The notes: generated by a model not told the origin, from the sequence alone. A stretch of DNA of 64,000 bases from Triticum aestivum (GCF_018294505.1 NC_057800.1:472428582-472492581), one strand, 5' to 3'. Positions 23,010 to 35,561 are shown, numbered from the stretch's first letter. Program-made: numbers and translations.

Positions 23010-24610
23010 TCACTTGGACTGACTAAATTCTTCTTCTATACCATCCAACAGGCTTTGTAGCCTACAATCCTGTTGGGAATACTTTACGGCTAATTTCACC
23101 TGGTCATACACCAAGCTGACGGGGATCTCTTTCCCGTCAGGCCCTATAGGTCCGACCTCGGCCATATGGTTCGGGTCAGCCTTGGTATATCGAGTCTTCA
23201 CCATGGCCCAGGCTTCCCTTGCACCTTGTCGGCAGGCAGATATCTTCCACAATCAGAAGCGCCGCCGCGCTCCCTTGAGTATCTCTACAAGCTCTCCCAT
23301 GCCTCATGGCAGGGAGACAGACAACCACAAGGCCTGGGAAAGGTCCTGCATCACCTGCCGAACTCGTTCGTGGAGTTGTGAAAGCTCTGGCAGAAGATCT
23401 CCCGCAGACCCGGGCATCTCCTCTCCGAGACAGCCCGTCAACATACCTACAGATATAGCTCTGATAAAACGTCCTGTTGATGAGCTCCACGAATATGACC
23501 GGATCTTCTTCTAGTCCGGGATCGAGGGCCCAATCAGGGTCCTCTGGCTATGGAGATGGGCTCTGAATCTCCCTCAGAGCTTTTCGTAGTTCCTGCTATG
23601 AAATAGCAAGGTAAATATTTATGACAAAGAAAGCGGGAAGGTTTGGAGTAAAAAGAAGCGACTCACCCAGTTTGGGGGGTTGTACATGGAGAATCCATCC
23701 TATGGCTTAATGCGGATGAACTCCTCTTCCTCTCCCTTATATAAATCGGACAGTATTTTCGCCAGAGCGGCGGCGGAGTCCGGACCTTTTCGGCCGCAGC
23801 GGGTGGCATCGTCTTCTCCATTGAAGTGACACATGGGTTGTCCCCAATATTGAAGTGGTTGCACCCCCCGCATTATACATACTGACATAACCTCGATTAT
23901 TGTCAGTCCTGATTCGGCCAGTGTCTTTATCCGGCTCATCAGGTAAAGGACATCTCTGTTATCTTCCTCCTAGGGGCTCCGAGGGCGCCATCTACTGCGT
24001 TTCTTCAAAGGGGCATTGTTGAACTCAAGAAGGCCCATCCGAATAGGGTCCGGGAGGGGAACATCCTCCATATAAAACCACTCCGAGGGCCAGTCTTCGG
24101 ATGTCTTCTTCGGAGTACCAGACAGGTATCCGGTCCTGGCGATGCGCCATATTTCGGCTCCGCCCACTTGAAATATTGACCCCTTCTATGTACGGGGCAC
24201 GTGGCAGAATAGCCTCTGCCATAGCTCGAAATGAGCTTCGCAGCCCAGGAACAACTCGCAAAGGCCAACGTAGCCTGCGATGTGTAATATGTAGGTGGGA
24301 GTAAAATTATGCGGCTGGAGGCCATAGAACTCCAGGAGCCCGCAGAGGAAGGGATGGATTGGAAATCCGAGTCCCCTCACAAATAAGGGACGAGGCATAC
24401 CCGCTCCCCCGTGGATGGGTTGGGGAAGCTTTCTCCTTGCTCCCCGCCATTATAAGTAGCTAATCCGGCTCAGATGGGGACCATGTACGCAGGAGGGAGA
24501 AACCCTTGGGTCTTCAACTCCACTAGTTGGCTATGGGGAATAGAACACTTCTCCCAACTACCTGGCTTAGGGCTGCGAGGGCGAGAGGAGGAGCTATAGT
24601 GGCCGGCCAT
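23010..24610 (-). pseudogene. Antisense gene of element A (two exons)
   Basis: ATG at 24610; stop at 23010-23012. A GTGAGT donor at 23666 and a CAG acceptor at 23593-23594 define a 74-bp intron. Exon 1 holds RGLGFPIHPFLCGLLEFYGL and GLCELFLG, the same pattern as in the antisense genes of B and C, then a WPSEWFYMEDVP block. Exon 2 ends with YSQQDCRLQSLLDGIEEEF. Stops and frame changes break it (for example near 24450 and 23700). It lacks the long coiled coil of B and C. The protein resembles plant Transposase_28-like proteins found in Tat elements; the role is unknown. Confidence 0.65.
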
Positions 24611-24691
24611 GATGGGATGGATTCTTCCGGGCACGCTCCGATGGATACTTTCTCTCGGAAGGTGGTGTGATATGGATCTAAAGATCCCCGA

Positions 24692-24703
24692 CTGTTTAAA
24701 TAG
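24692..24703 (-). promoter_or_regulatory. TATA-like box of the antisense gene of A
   Basis: On the minus strand CTATTTAAACAG lies about 85 bp upstream of the ATG at 24610. A weak but well-placed candidate. Confidence 0.35.
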
Positions 24704-24942
24704 ATGATTCATATACCTGGTTAAGGTGGTAAATGTATAAATACCCCGACCTCTCACATTCGCTCGACATGTGGAAGATAGCCATTATTAAGGCATAGAA
24801 GCCGAGGAGTGCAACATTCATGGGAGGCCGGACACAACTCGCTACGACAGGTACTCAGGACTTGGAGGAGAACCCGCCTTGCAATGCCGAAGACAATCTG
24901 CGCACCGGACTCGTCGTCATTGAAGCCTGGTTCAGGGGCTAC

Positions 24943-25411
24943 TGAGGGAGTCCTGGATTAGGGGGTCCTCGGACAGTCGGACTATATACTTTGGCCGGAC
25001 TGTTGGACTATGAAGATACAATATTGAAGACTTCGTCCCGTGTCCGGATGGGGCTCTCCTTTGCATGGAAGGCAAGCTTGGCGATTCGGATATGTAGATC
25101 TCCTCCCTTGTAACTGACTCAGTGTAACCCTAGCCCCTCCGGTGTCTATATAAACCGGAGGGTTTTAGTCCGTAGGACAACAACAATCATACCATAGGCT
25201 AGCTTCTAGGGTTTAGCCTCTCCGATCTCATGGTAGATCAACTCTTGTAATACTCATATCATCAAGATCAATCAAGAAGGAAGTAGGGTATTACCTCCAT
25301 CGAGAGGGCCCGAACCTGGGTAAACATTATGCCCCCGCCTCCTATTACCATCCACCTTAGACGCACAGTTCGGGACCCCCTACCCGAGATCCGTCAGTTT
25401 TGACACCGACA
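24943..25411 (+). repeat. 3' LTR of element A
   Basis: TGAGGGAGTCC to GACACCGACA, followed by ACACC. TATA box near 25146-25155. The preceding purine stretch CAGGGGCTAC is the polypurine tract. Confidence 0.93.
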
Positions 25412-25416
25412 ACACC

Positions 25417-26012
25417 CACTTAGTTTCCAGTTTGAGCTTTCATACACTTATAGCTCTTAGTGCATCCATTGCATGGCAATCCCTACTCCTCGCATTGACA
25501 TTAATTGATGGGCATCTCCATAGCCCGTTGATTAGCCGCGTCGATGTGAGACTTTCTTCCTTTTTGTCTTCTCCACACAACCTCCATCATAATATTGTAT
25601 TCCACCCATAGTGCTATGTCCATGGCTTGCGCTCATGTATTGCGTGAGGGTTGAAAAAGCTAAAGCGCGTTAAAAAGTATGAACCAATTGCTCGGCTTAT
25701 CATCGGGGTTGTGCATGATTTGAATGCTTTGTGTGGTGAAAATGGAGCATGGCCAGACTATATGATTTTGTAGGGATGAGCTTTCTTTGGACATGTTATT
25801 TTGATAAAACATAATTGCTTGGTTAGTATGCTTGAAGTATTTTTGTCTTAATGTCAAATGATAGACTATTGCTTTGAATCACTCATGTCTTAATATTCAT
25901 GCCATGATTAGATTACATGATCAAGATTATGCTAGGTAGCATTCCACATCAAAAATTATCTTTTTTATCATTTACCTACTCGAGGACGAGCAGGAATTAA
26001 GCTTGGGGATGC
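25417..26012 (+). mobile_element. E1, right internal segment and polypurine tract
   Basis: Continues E1 after element A. It ends with CATTTACCTACTCGAGGACG and AAGCTTGGGGATGC directly before the LTR; the latter is the polypurine tract for plus-strand priming. The same ending is seen at 46400-46455 and, on the minus strand, at 53388-53440. No coding domain. Confidence 0.75.
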
Positions 26013-27656
26013 TGATACGTCTCCGTCGTATCTATAATTTTTGATTGTTCCATGCCAATATTATATAAATTTCATATACTTTTGGCAACTTTTTATACTA
26101 TTTTTTGGGACTAACATATTGATCCAGTGCCCAGTGCCAGTTCCTGTTTGTTGCATGTTCATATAAAACAGAGTCCAAATGGGATAAAAACCGACAGAGA
26201 TTTTTTTGGAATATATGTGATTTTTTGGAAGAAGAATCAACGCGAGACGTTGCCCGAGGGGGCCACGAGGCAGTGGGGGGCGCCCCAGGGGGTCAGGCGC
26301 GCCCTGGGCCCTCGTGGCCACCCCGTAAGGTGGTTGATGCCCTTCTTACTCTACAAGAAAGCTAATATCCGGATAGAGATTGTGTTAAAATTTCAGCCCA
26401 ATCGGAGTTACGGATCTCCAGGAATATAAGAAACGGTGAAAGGGCAGAATCCCAGAACGAAGAAACAGAGAGAGACAGAGAGACAGATCCAATCTCGGAG
26501 GGGCTCTCGCCCCTCCCACGCCATGGAGACCATGGACCAGAGGGGAAAGCCTTCTCCCACCTAGGGAGAAGGTCAAGGAAGAATAAGGAGGGGGGGCTCT
26601 CTCCCCCTCTCTCCCGGTGGCGCTGGAACGCCGCTGGGGCCATCATCATGTGACGGCGATCTACACCAACACCTCTGCCATCTTCACCAACATCTCCATC
26701 ACCTTCCCCCATCTATCTACAGTGGTCCACTCTCCTGCAACCCGCTGTACCCTCTACTTGAACATGGTGCTTTATGATTCATATTATTATCCAATGATGT
26801 GTTGCCATCCTATGATGTCTGAGTAGATTTTTGTTGTCCTATCGGTGGTTGATGAATTGCAATGAATGATTTAATTTGCTTGTGGTTATGTTGCTATCCT
26901 TTGGTGCCCATCATATGAGCACGCGCGTGGATCACACCATATGGTTAGTTGTATGTTGATAGGACTATGTATTGGAGGGCAAGAGTGACAGAAACTTTAG
27001 CCTGGCATAGAAATTGATGCATACGGGATTGAAGGGGGACCAATATATCTTAATGCTATGGTTGGGTTTTACCTTAATGAACGTTAGTAGTTGCGGATGC
27101 TTGCTAATAGTTCCAATCATGAGTGCATAGAATTCCAAGTCAGGGATGACATGCTAGCAGTGGCCTCTCCCACATAAAACTTGCTATCGGTCCAGTAAAG
27201 TATTCAATTGCTTAGGGATAATTTCGCAACTCCTACCACCACTTTTACACACTCACTATACTAAATTTATTGTTTCTTTATCTAAACAGCCCATACTTTT
27301 TATTTACACGCTCTTTATTATCTTGCAAACCTACCCAAAAACACCTACAAAGTACTTCTAGTTTCATAGTTGTTCTAGGTAAAGAGAACGTTAAGCATGC
27401 GTAGAGTTGTATCGGTGGTCGATAGAAGTTGAGGGAATATTTGTTCTACCTTTAGCTCCTCGTTGGGTTCGACACTCTTACTTATCGAAAGAGACTACAA
27501 TTAATCCCCTATACTTGTGGGTTATGAATCCTACGCCTCCCACGGATTGATAAACCTTAGGTCACCCACTCGAGGGAAATTTGCTACTGTCCTACAAACC
27601 TCTGCACTTGGAGGCCCAACAACATCTACAAGAAGAAGGTTGTGTAGTAGACATCA
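26013..27656 (+). repeat. 3' LTR of E1 (WHAM-like)
   Basis: Begins TGATACGTCTCCGTCGTATC and ends TTGTGTAGTAGACATCA. Its first 60 bp match the LTRs of E2, F and G, but its 3' half differs from them, so E1 belongs to a different family or subfamily. About 1644 bp. The sequence beyond (27657) belongs to element D. Confidence 0.75.
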
Positions 27657-28306
27657 TCCTGCTCTGCCTCCTCGGGTCTCCAGATCGTCTCCTCGCCGCC
27701 AGTGACCTCCCGTCGCTGGTTTCCATCGCCATCAACGGAAATCTGCTCCGCCGTTGTCGCCGTAGCGAACTCTCGCCGAACTAGGGTATGGGTTCGACCC
27801 TTGTGCTATTCTTTTACCTCTGATTCATAGCACATTGTTTTGCCATGATCCTTACCATGTATGCAAACACTTTATATCCACTGAAAACATCCTTTAGGTT
27901 AGGTTTGATTTCAAAATTTTGGGTTAGGTCTCCGCCGAACTCATCTCGGACCGACCGAGTTGTAGAAATCGGTCTGACCGATTTGGGTAAGGCCATAGCA
28001 CTTGCAATTTTCGGTCTGACCAAAAACTGCAAATCGGTGTGAGCGAGTTCGATTCTTTGTGAAACCCTAGCAGTCTCGGTGTCACCAAACAGTGACTCGG
28101 TCTGACCGAGTTCACTAGTTTAGGTTCCAAAAGCTACTTCGGTATCACCGAGTTTACAAATCAGTAGCTCCGAAATGCTTTTTGTGGAGAACTAAAACTA
28201 AGTTTTTAAGTCATCTGTTTTGCAAAACCTCTGCAGTTTGTGATGATCATCCACTCTATCTCATCTACACCTATTAACAGGGTCTGCTGTCAGTGAGTTT
28301 GCAGAG
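27657..28306 (+). mobile_element. Element D, internal leader
   Basis: Sequence between the E1 LTR and the D reading frame. A GC-rich block (27657-27785) is followed by about six copies of a short palindromic motif of the type TCGGTCTGACCGAGTT (27945-28165). The 5' LTR of D is not in the window and probably lies left of the E1 insertion. Confidence 0.5.
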
Positions 28307-28899
28307 ATGTCTGATCAGAGTGACAGTCAGAACAGGTCTGAGGAACATGTGCAGCTGAGTGAGGGCTCAGATCCCTCGAGCACTTCTGATGATGGCAACA
28401 TGAGCACTCCCAGCAACTTGCCAAAGGCAGCCCCCAGATCTAGGAAGAAGAGAACCTCATAATCTGAGGATGAGGATTATGTTGCGACTGAGGAGGAAGT
28501 ATGCTCCAAGAAGAAGGTGCTGAAAAAGGAGTATGGCACAACTGCTACAGTTAAGCCAAGAATGAATAAGAAGGCTCCAGCAAAGAGAATTCCTATGTCT
28601 AAGGCCAGAGCCTCTACTCAAGAGACAATGGAGTTCACTCTTGAACCCAAAGAAGGTGGAGAAGGCAAGAAAAGGAAGGAGAGGGTTAAGAAGACCATTG
28701 CCAGAGTCATTGGCAAGCCCTCCATGATGAGAGATCCCTCTGAAGAAGAGGAAGAGGATGCTGCACCAGCACCCAAAGCTCAGAAGCTTATGGGAGATGC
28801 TATAAAGTCAAGGGCTGCTCCATCAAAGCCCAAGACAACTCCCAAAGCTCTAGCTCAGAAGCCCAGTAAGCCGAAGAGGAACACCAGAAGTATACCTGC
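28307..28899 (+). pseudogene. Element D ORF, N-terminal part
   Basis: ATG at 28307 opens a Ser/Lys/Glu-rich frame with one stop (TAA near 28460) that otherwise runs to the insertion of C at 28900. The target CCTGC at 28895-28899 is repeated at 42529-42533, and the same protein continues there. The N-terminal part is low-complexity, with acidic and basic patches like a nucleic-acid-binding or disordered tail. I do not recognise a catalytic motif. It is the only protein of D in the window. Confidence 0.55.
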
Positions 28900-29414
28900 T
28901 GTCGTGGGTTTGTCACAGCAGATGTCCTCGTGAAATGACTTAGTCATGGAGCCATCGCAACGGGTTAGCTTAAAGGGGTTAAACCGGACAAGGGGACACG
29001 GGGAGTTTATAATAGTTCGGCCCCTTCGATGAAGGTAAAAGCCTACGTCTAGTTGTGATTGGTATTGCTAGGGTTTTGAAGACCGTGGAGCGAATCCGCT
29101 TTGTCTGGCTCTCGAGTTATTGTCTGTCCCTAAACCGCTGTCGGGTCGTCCCTTTATATACATAGGTTGACGCCCGCCAGTTTACAGAGTCCCGAAGCTG
29201 GATCATAAACGTGTCCGGTTCGGTCTCTACACTTCCTATCTTACAATGCAAGTTACATAATTAGGTCAGTTTACATCTACAGGCCTTAACTCGCCTCTAG
29301 GCCTTGGGCCTTCATAAAGCACCATCATTCTTACGTCTTCATGGGCTTCTAATCTTCATAAAGCTAATCCGGCTACTCTTGGCCGGTTTACGTCCAATAG
29401 TAATATCCCCAACA
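28900..29414 (-). repeat. 3' LTR of element C
   Basis: On the plus strand TGTCGTGGGTTTG to AATATCCCCAACA. On the minus strand a TATATAAAGGG box lies at about 29150-29160. Confidence 0.92.
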
Positions 29415-29677
29415 TTAGGCCCCAGATTGATTTGAATTTGTTCATGTCAATCTTCAATACTTAGAAAAATTCCTCCCTTTTCATCTTGGCATAGATCTTG
29501 TAAACCGTCGTGACATCATCCTCGAGATTTGTAGTAAACCTCCATGACATCATCATGTTCATTAAAGCCGAAGATACCCTTTATTAATGAGCATCCAATG
29601 ATCGAGGCAACAATCTCGTTATCTATCCATTTTTTGTGCTCCTCGATTCCCGCGCCTGTCGCTTATCTCTTTACCTT

Positions 29678-29685
29678 TATAAATA
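29678..29685 (+). promoter_or_regulatory. TATA box of the antisense gene of C
   Basis: CTTTATAAATAGAGG is a classic plant TATA box, followed by a pyrimidine-rich stretch suited to transcription start. It stands about 190 bp before a splice donor (29868) that leads to an acceptor 15 bp before the ATG. Confidence 0.6.
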
Positions 29686-29867
29686 GAGGCAGAAGACCCC
29701 TTTCTTTTCTTTCCGTTGCCCCTTCATCCCTTCTTCTTCCTCGCGACGCCTCCGCACTTGAGCGCTGCCGCCATCGTCACGCCTCACCTCTGCCTCACCG
29801 TCAGCCACTGCATCAACCTATTCGTACCAGAGCCCCGCAGCACACCTCCGCTGTTTCCGTGGCTGCA

Positions 29868-30458
29868 GTAAGTCCTTCCCTCCTTTCCTTTCTAGATCCA
29901 TTAGGGTTCCCGCAAGTTCATGGTGTTCCTTTCTCGTTCTTCACCAGTCTTTAGACAGTAGACCTTAGGCTTGATACGCTCCGTGCGATAGTTCTAGAGC
30001 TCCCCTTCTTGTTTGTTTTAAATCAAGCCTTTATGCGTATAAAAAGAACCTTGATCTGTGATGTCATGAACTGCTCCAAGACCAACTTTTTTTAGGTCTA
30101 AATCTTTTTCTTTTCCTGACTTGTGGTAGATCCAAAATGCCTCTGTGATCCTGTGAAACCTGTTTTTACCTTATTTAACCCTCTTCGCCTTAGATATGTA
30201 TCCTCTTTACCATCTAGGTGGTTTACCTTTGTAAAAACAATCTATCTCATACCGTTAGTCCCCTAGTAAACTGGCAAACCTTCTTTACATTGATTGTAAT
30301 AGTCCGGTTTAACAACACATGTATGCCCTTGATATGACCATGTCATTCACTATTGTATTAGTCTCCGGTTTATGCAATTTCACATACCTATATATCTTTA
30401 TTCCATTGCATCTCACGTACCATCGTGAATGATTTGTAAACTGGCATTTCTTTTCTAG
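29868..30458 (+). other. Probable 5'-UTR intron of the antisense gene of C
   Basis: Donor GCA|GTAAGT at 29868 and acceptor TTTTCTAG at 30458 bound a 591-bp AT-rich stretch, with the ATG at 30473 in the next exon. Splicing is inferred from the sites only. Confidence 0.45.
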
Positions 30459-30472
30459 CTTTTTGTTTCACA

Positions 30473-33400
30473 ATGGCCAAACAATTTTCCGCTTGCAACT
30501 GGGCTCGTTCCCGGGTCACCGAGGAAAAGTTGAAAGGAATGGTCAGCATTGGCACCATGCCTAAGAAAACTAAAATTTGATGGCGAGTTCTAGGAACAGA
30601 AAATCCTCCAACCCCGAGGTAGGGTGAGGTTGTGGTCTTTGTCGACCACATAGGCCGTGGTTTCAAACCGCCAGGGTCAAAGTGTTACCGAGATGTGCTT
30701 GCCAGTTTCCAACTCCATCCTCAAGATATCAGACCCAACTCGGTATCCAATCTATGCAACTTCCAGGTCTTCTGTGAAGTGTACTTACAAGAAGAACCGA
30801 CTGCTGAGCTGTTCCGGGACTTCTTTCATCTGAACCGGCATACAGAATTTGTAAATGGTCCCAACACTGAACTTAGTGGTGTTTCTATTCAAAAGCGGAA
30901 GGAAGTTGAATTCCCTCATGTCAAACTGCACAGTCACCATAAGGAATGGAACTAGACTTGGTTCTACTGCATAGATACCTCCCCTGAAGATGAAAACCCT
31001 CTTCCAGGCTATCGTGATCACCGGCTTTCCAACACTCATCCACTTCCACAACGTTTAAGCTCTGCGGAACAGGCCAAATATGCCCCTCAACTCGCCAAGC
31101 TCCGGGCCTTAATGGCCAACAGTTTAACAACTGTTGATTTTGTGCGTTTCTGGATATCGTGGAGCGTCTTGCCACTAAGCCGCCGCCCCGGTTTAATGTG
31201 TGAATATACCGGTGAGGTTGAAGACCCCCAACGCCACATCAACATTCAGGTAACCAATGAAGAGGTCACTCAAAGCGTCAAGAAAATTTTGAATGAACTG
31301 GAATCAGTCTGTCGCCAAACCAGCTTGAGCCCCTTCTACACTCAGAATAAACCGCCCGCTGTAAGAACAATGCTTACTTTTTATCTTTGATATCTTTTGA
31401 TTTGTTCAACTTGTAAACTTTCCTCTATTTGTGTATGAACAGGGTGATGATCCCTTTTGGAAACGGAAATCCACAGATAAAGCGGCAAAGCCATCCCATC
31501 CCAAAACCAAAGCTGTCAAGCGGACCTCAAAGCGGAAAAGGCTGACCGGATCAGCATGGAGCTTGATGAAGATGCAGATGATCCGGAAGTTGAGGTAGAA
31601 CTTGACTCACTTGGTTCCCTTTTCATGCACCTCATTAACAATGATCTTTATCAGGAGGACGTAGAAGGCAGCCAGGCTAATGATGTAGAGGTAATTACCC
31701 TTTCCTCCGGTTCAGACTCTATGCTAACACAAAAAACCCTTCAAGCAGTCTGGAAAGTAAGCTTTTCTCATCCTCTTGCTTACTTGGATCCAACATTTAT
31801 TTTGAAGACACAACAGCATGAAGCTCGCCGGACAACCCTGCATAGTGGCCAACAGGTTACTTCAGCCAGTTTACCTGATACCCCGGTTCGGAAGCGCCGG
31901 TCTGAGGTCTCTCCCACTTGTGACAATTCTTATCCCAAGGCAGGTTATTTCAGACAACCTCTTAATCCGTCCGATCCAAATTATCAGGTGACACCTCCCT
32001 CATCCTCTGGCGAGTCGACAACAACCCAACTCCCTCCTCTAAAAACTATGGCTAGGTAAGCTTTCAAACCCTTTCTTCCAATGCGTTGCAAATCTTGAAT
32101 AAGATGCTAAACCTCTTTTCATTTTGTTTGCAGAGCCAAAGCCAGACCCAGCAAGAAAGCTCGGGTCAACAATCCGTCAGAAGACCAGACAGTTTTTGAA
32201 GAAGAGCAAATAGGTGAACCGGACCAAACTCGTGAACCGGAGGGTCCTCATCCTGAGGCCACCTCTGATGAACCACCCCTTCAAGACCGGAATACTAATG
32301 AACCACTAGAAGCTGATCCTGCCGTTCCTGATACTGAACCGGCAGCTCCAAACCGGGCTAGTCCGGTGAGAGGTACTGAGACTCCGTCATCACCCGCAAA
32401 AACCACTGAAGGCCATGGAGATGATGTTATCATTACTGGCATGGGCCACAGCTCTCCTGGCCATCCCGTAATCTTGGCCCAACATAGTGCCAAAGAAGAG
32501 CGTGTTGCTAGGGAAAAGGGCAAATGGAGTACTGATTTATCAAGTTATGCCCATCTCAATGCTGAAGAACTTCACTCCGGTTTCTTAAACCATCTGCACT
32601 CAAACCGTGACTATGAAGCCGGTTTGGTGAACGTGATGAAGGAATGCTATGAGGTATTTTCATCTCCCTTTACTTCTTGATTCCAAAGTTGAAATGCTAG
32701 CCCAAGTAGCCCCCAAGGGCCGTTTTATGATGTTAATCATAAACCGGGTCTTTGTAACACTTTAAGTCTCTCGTACTGACCCTCAAAATGTCAGGTCCTT
32801 AGTGGAAACCAAGACTGATACTTTAGCAATGTAATTATATAGCTTTCCTTAGCATAGCCCCCAAAGGCCGGTTTAGCTTTGCAAGGTAATCCGGGTTTTA
32901 ATCCATGCGTCCGTTTTGAACAGATGTACATTAGCCCCCAAGTGTCAAGGATAATGCTTGCATTGTTCTAGAGACTTATAAAAGATGTAGTGAAGCAGAG
33001 CAAATAGGCATTAGCCCCCAAGTACGAAGTGCATAACTTGTTATACGCTTTGTACTTAGAAAATATATATCCTGTTGTTGACATATCTTCACTGTTGCAG
33101 GCCGAACTAAGCAATAGAGATGCCCGAACCGCTGATTTGCAAGAGAACGTGAAGTCCCAACAAGCAGAGGCTCTGAAAGCCAAGGAGGAACTGACCAAAG
33201 CCCTGACAGCAATGGAAAAGCTAAAAGAGTCTTTTAATAAAGATCGTGCTGACTGGGAAACCGAGAAGGCCGGTTTAACCAAAAGAGCTAAGGATGCCGA
33301 AGCAGCCCTGAAACCAGTTGTAGATGAACTAACTGGTTTGAAATGGCAAATCAACGCCATGACTTCCGCTGTCTTTGGTAAGTATCCCCTTATGCAGTTT

Positions 33401-34110
33401 GTCCAATTCATGAAACCTTATCATTTACCAGAGTGCTGATTTTAAACCGTGACAAGCACTTGTATTGCTCATCTGGGCACAGATATGCGGATGAAGCTTA
33501 AAGCGGCTTATACCTTGATTGAACAACTGTACTCTGGATCTCAGCGTGCTATTTGCACTGCGGCTTACAATAAACCGGCGCCATCACTGATAAAAGAAAC
33601 TCTTGAGAAGCTGGCCATGTAACAGCCCGGATTACCGAACTGAAGAAGGCAGCTGCAAGAGCAGGAGCATTAACCGCACTAATCCGGCCCAAGGCATGGA
33701 TTCCGGACCTGGAAGCGGAGGACATTATAAAAGGATATCCAGGTGTGAAAGAGGACGGGTCAAACTTCGACAATGATGATCTCCGAAGGCTGACGAAGGA
33801 AATGCGGCCAATAGCCAGTAAACTGGCAAAAGACACAGATTTATCTCATTTCCAGCCGGCTTACGATATTGAAGGGAAGAGACAGCCTGCGGAAATCCAT
33901 GAAGTCGAAGAACTTGTGCCTCCAATCCGTAAGCATACTTACGCTCCTAACATTAACCCCTCCAGCCTTATCCATGAAGAAGCCGTGTTTCAAGCTTTAA
34001 CCAGAATCAATTGGTCAACAGTTGATTTCCAGCGTCTGGGGAGGGATGAAGAAGAAGTGATTGCACCAAATGACCCTCAACCGTCAAACCGTCCAGATGA
34101 AGCAGCGTAA
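30473..34110 (+). pseudogene. Antisense spliced gene of element C (five coding exons)
   Basis: Opposite to gag-pol of C. Coding exons by GT-AG sites: 30473-31360, 31443-32055, 32134-32653, 33101-33377, 33483-34110. Exon 1 has GRGFKPPGSKCYRDVLASF, then PNSVSNLCNFQVFCEVYL and FRDFFHLN, matching the Transposase_28-like pattern of A and B. Exons 2-3 are Ser/Pro/Glu-rich with a Lys-rich block; exon 4 is a coiled coil of about 90 residues. Stops at 30578, 30620 and 30953, and frameshifts near 31530 and 33615, break it. The layout is globular, then acidic and basic, then coiled coil, then conserved C-terminus, parallel to B although the sequences are far apart. Function unknown. Confidence 0.75.
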
Positions 34111-35561
34111 ACCGGCAGCCGGTTTACCAGCTATTGTATGCCAATGCCAAAAAACAATTATGGAATTGGAGCCGTTTTGAAGCTTCTTGTAATAGGATAG
34201 CAAAAACTCCTTTATCTGTTATGCCATCGAGCATGTTTTTGTGACGCTTCGTGAAAACTTGCTCCACTTTTTGGGATCTATTTATGCATAGCCCATGATG
34301 AGTTGTGTTCCTGGATACAAGAACTTGAAAAGTGTCCTAGTGGTTTACCACTGGATGGGTCATAATGCCCAAGAATAGACAATACTTGGATGGATAATCA
34401 AAGTTTGTATATAAAAAATAACATGTGCAACATACCTCATTGGCTGACTAACTGCTTGTATGGTAAAGGTGTAAACACCAATCCGGAGTAGTGATAACTC
34501 CGTCCTTAATTTGCCGGATTATGATAATAAACCATACCGGGATATAATAAAGACCGGGTTTTCCTTATAACACTGGCGACTTGTTAGTCAAAACCAGACC
34601 GGGGTAATGAACGCCGGTTTATAACTGATCATGTACTGACAACTTGTAGTTGAAAGCCAAGCCAGGTCAAGGACACCGGTTTATCAGAAGACATTAGGAA
34701 CCTCAATAAAGGCGAAAAACTTAGCAAATAGGACTCGAAAAAGAAATATGCGAGGCTTTTTACGAGTTGCCAGGCTCCGAATCGACACTTTTCATGGGCT
34801 GCCAGGCCTCTGAGTTAAACCATTTAACAAAGCCTTTTAAGATGGGCCTCCAATTAACCAATCGTCATTTTAACTTTGACAAGTTCAGGGTCTGTATAAG
34901 ATTGACTTGTCAAACGTTCAGCGGGTCATACCAGGATTACCTGGACAGGAGTGGCTTACTTGATGAAGGTAGGTTAACCCGGGGTTTTAGGTGAATACAC
35001 TAGGCTTCCAAGCCGTGGCTTGATAGCCAATTAAAAGGGTCCTTTCAAACTCTTTGTTGCTTTGCACAAAGAGCCCCTAAGTAACTTTGTGAGCTGTGCT
35101 CAGTGGGTGCCCATGTTTGAGTTTGTGCTTTGTGCAACACTCTCTTTGGCCCCACCTAATTTCCTTTGTGGCTTAACGCCCATCAAGAGGTGTAGCTATG
35201 GTGTGATAACAACCAAGCCTCCTAGTGAAATCCCTTTGTGGTGTTTAAACCGATCAAGAGGTGTAGCTATGACGTGACAACAATCAAGCCCCCTAGTGAT
35301 ATCTCTTTGTATCCGTGCGGTTGCACAGACCGGTTTAACAAAACTTTGCTTTGTCAGTAGAAACTCTTGTAGACACACACATGATGGAAAAAGAACAGAG
35401 ACCCCGCTTTATGCGAGGCTCTGGTTTATTATATAATATATACATTGTCATAAATATGTACATATGAAGAACCCTGTGGCGTAAGTATAGTAAGGCCGAA
35501 GAAGAGCTATATTCCATGGCCGCTTGGTCTCATCCTCCGATTTATGTGAGTCTTTGTGCTC
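34111..35561 (-). other. Spacer of element C between integrase and antisense gene
   Basis: Non-coding. It contains a 70-bp direct duplication (35163-35305) and many GCCCCCAA-like words. The two genes converge on it, so it probably holds both 3' ends. Confidence 0.5.
35163..35305. repeat. Two-copy 70-bp tandem repeat in element C
   Basis: Both copies contain ATCAAGAGGTGTAGCTATG followed by a CAAGCCNCCTAGTGA block. By eye they are about 85% alike. Confidence 0.75.

Larger units (their letters stand above)
5638..25411 (+). mobile_element. Tat-lineage gypsy element A (Fatima-type), full length but broken
   Basis: Two LTRs of about 470 bp (5638-6107, 24943-25411) are flanked by a perfect 5-bp duplication, ACACC (5633-5637 and 25412-25416). 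The order is gag, protease, RT, RNase H, archaeal-type RNase H, integrase, then an antisense gene, which is the layout of the Tat lineage. By eye the LTRs differ at about 26 of 470 positions (5-6%). Element B (10286-21201) interrupts the integrase. Excluding B, the element is about 8.9 kb. The main frame carries ten premature stops, so it is non-functional. Confidence 0.9.

Noticed and set aside
27945..28165. Riboswitch or CRISPR-like array in the D leader
   Set aside because: The words are short, unevenly spaced and have no unique spacers; they match the D LTR array instead.
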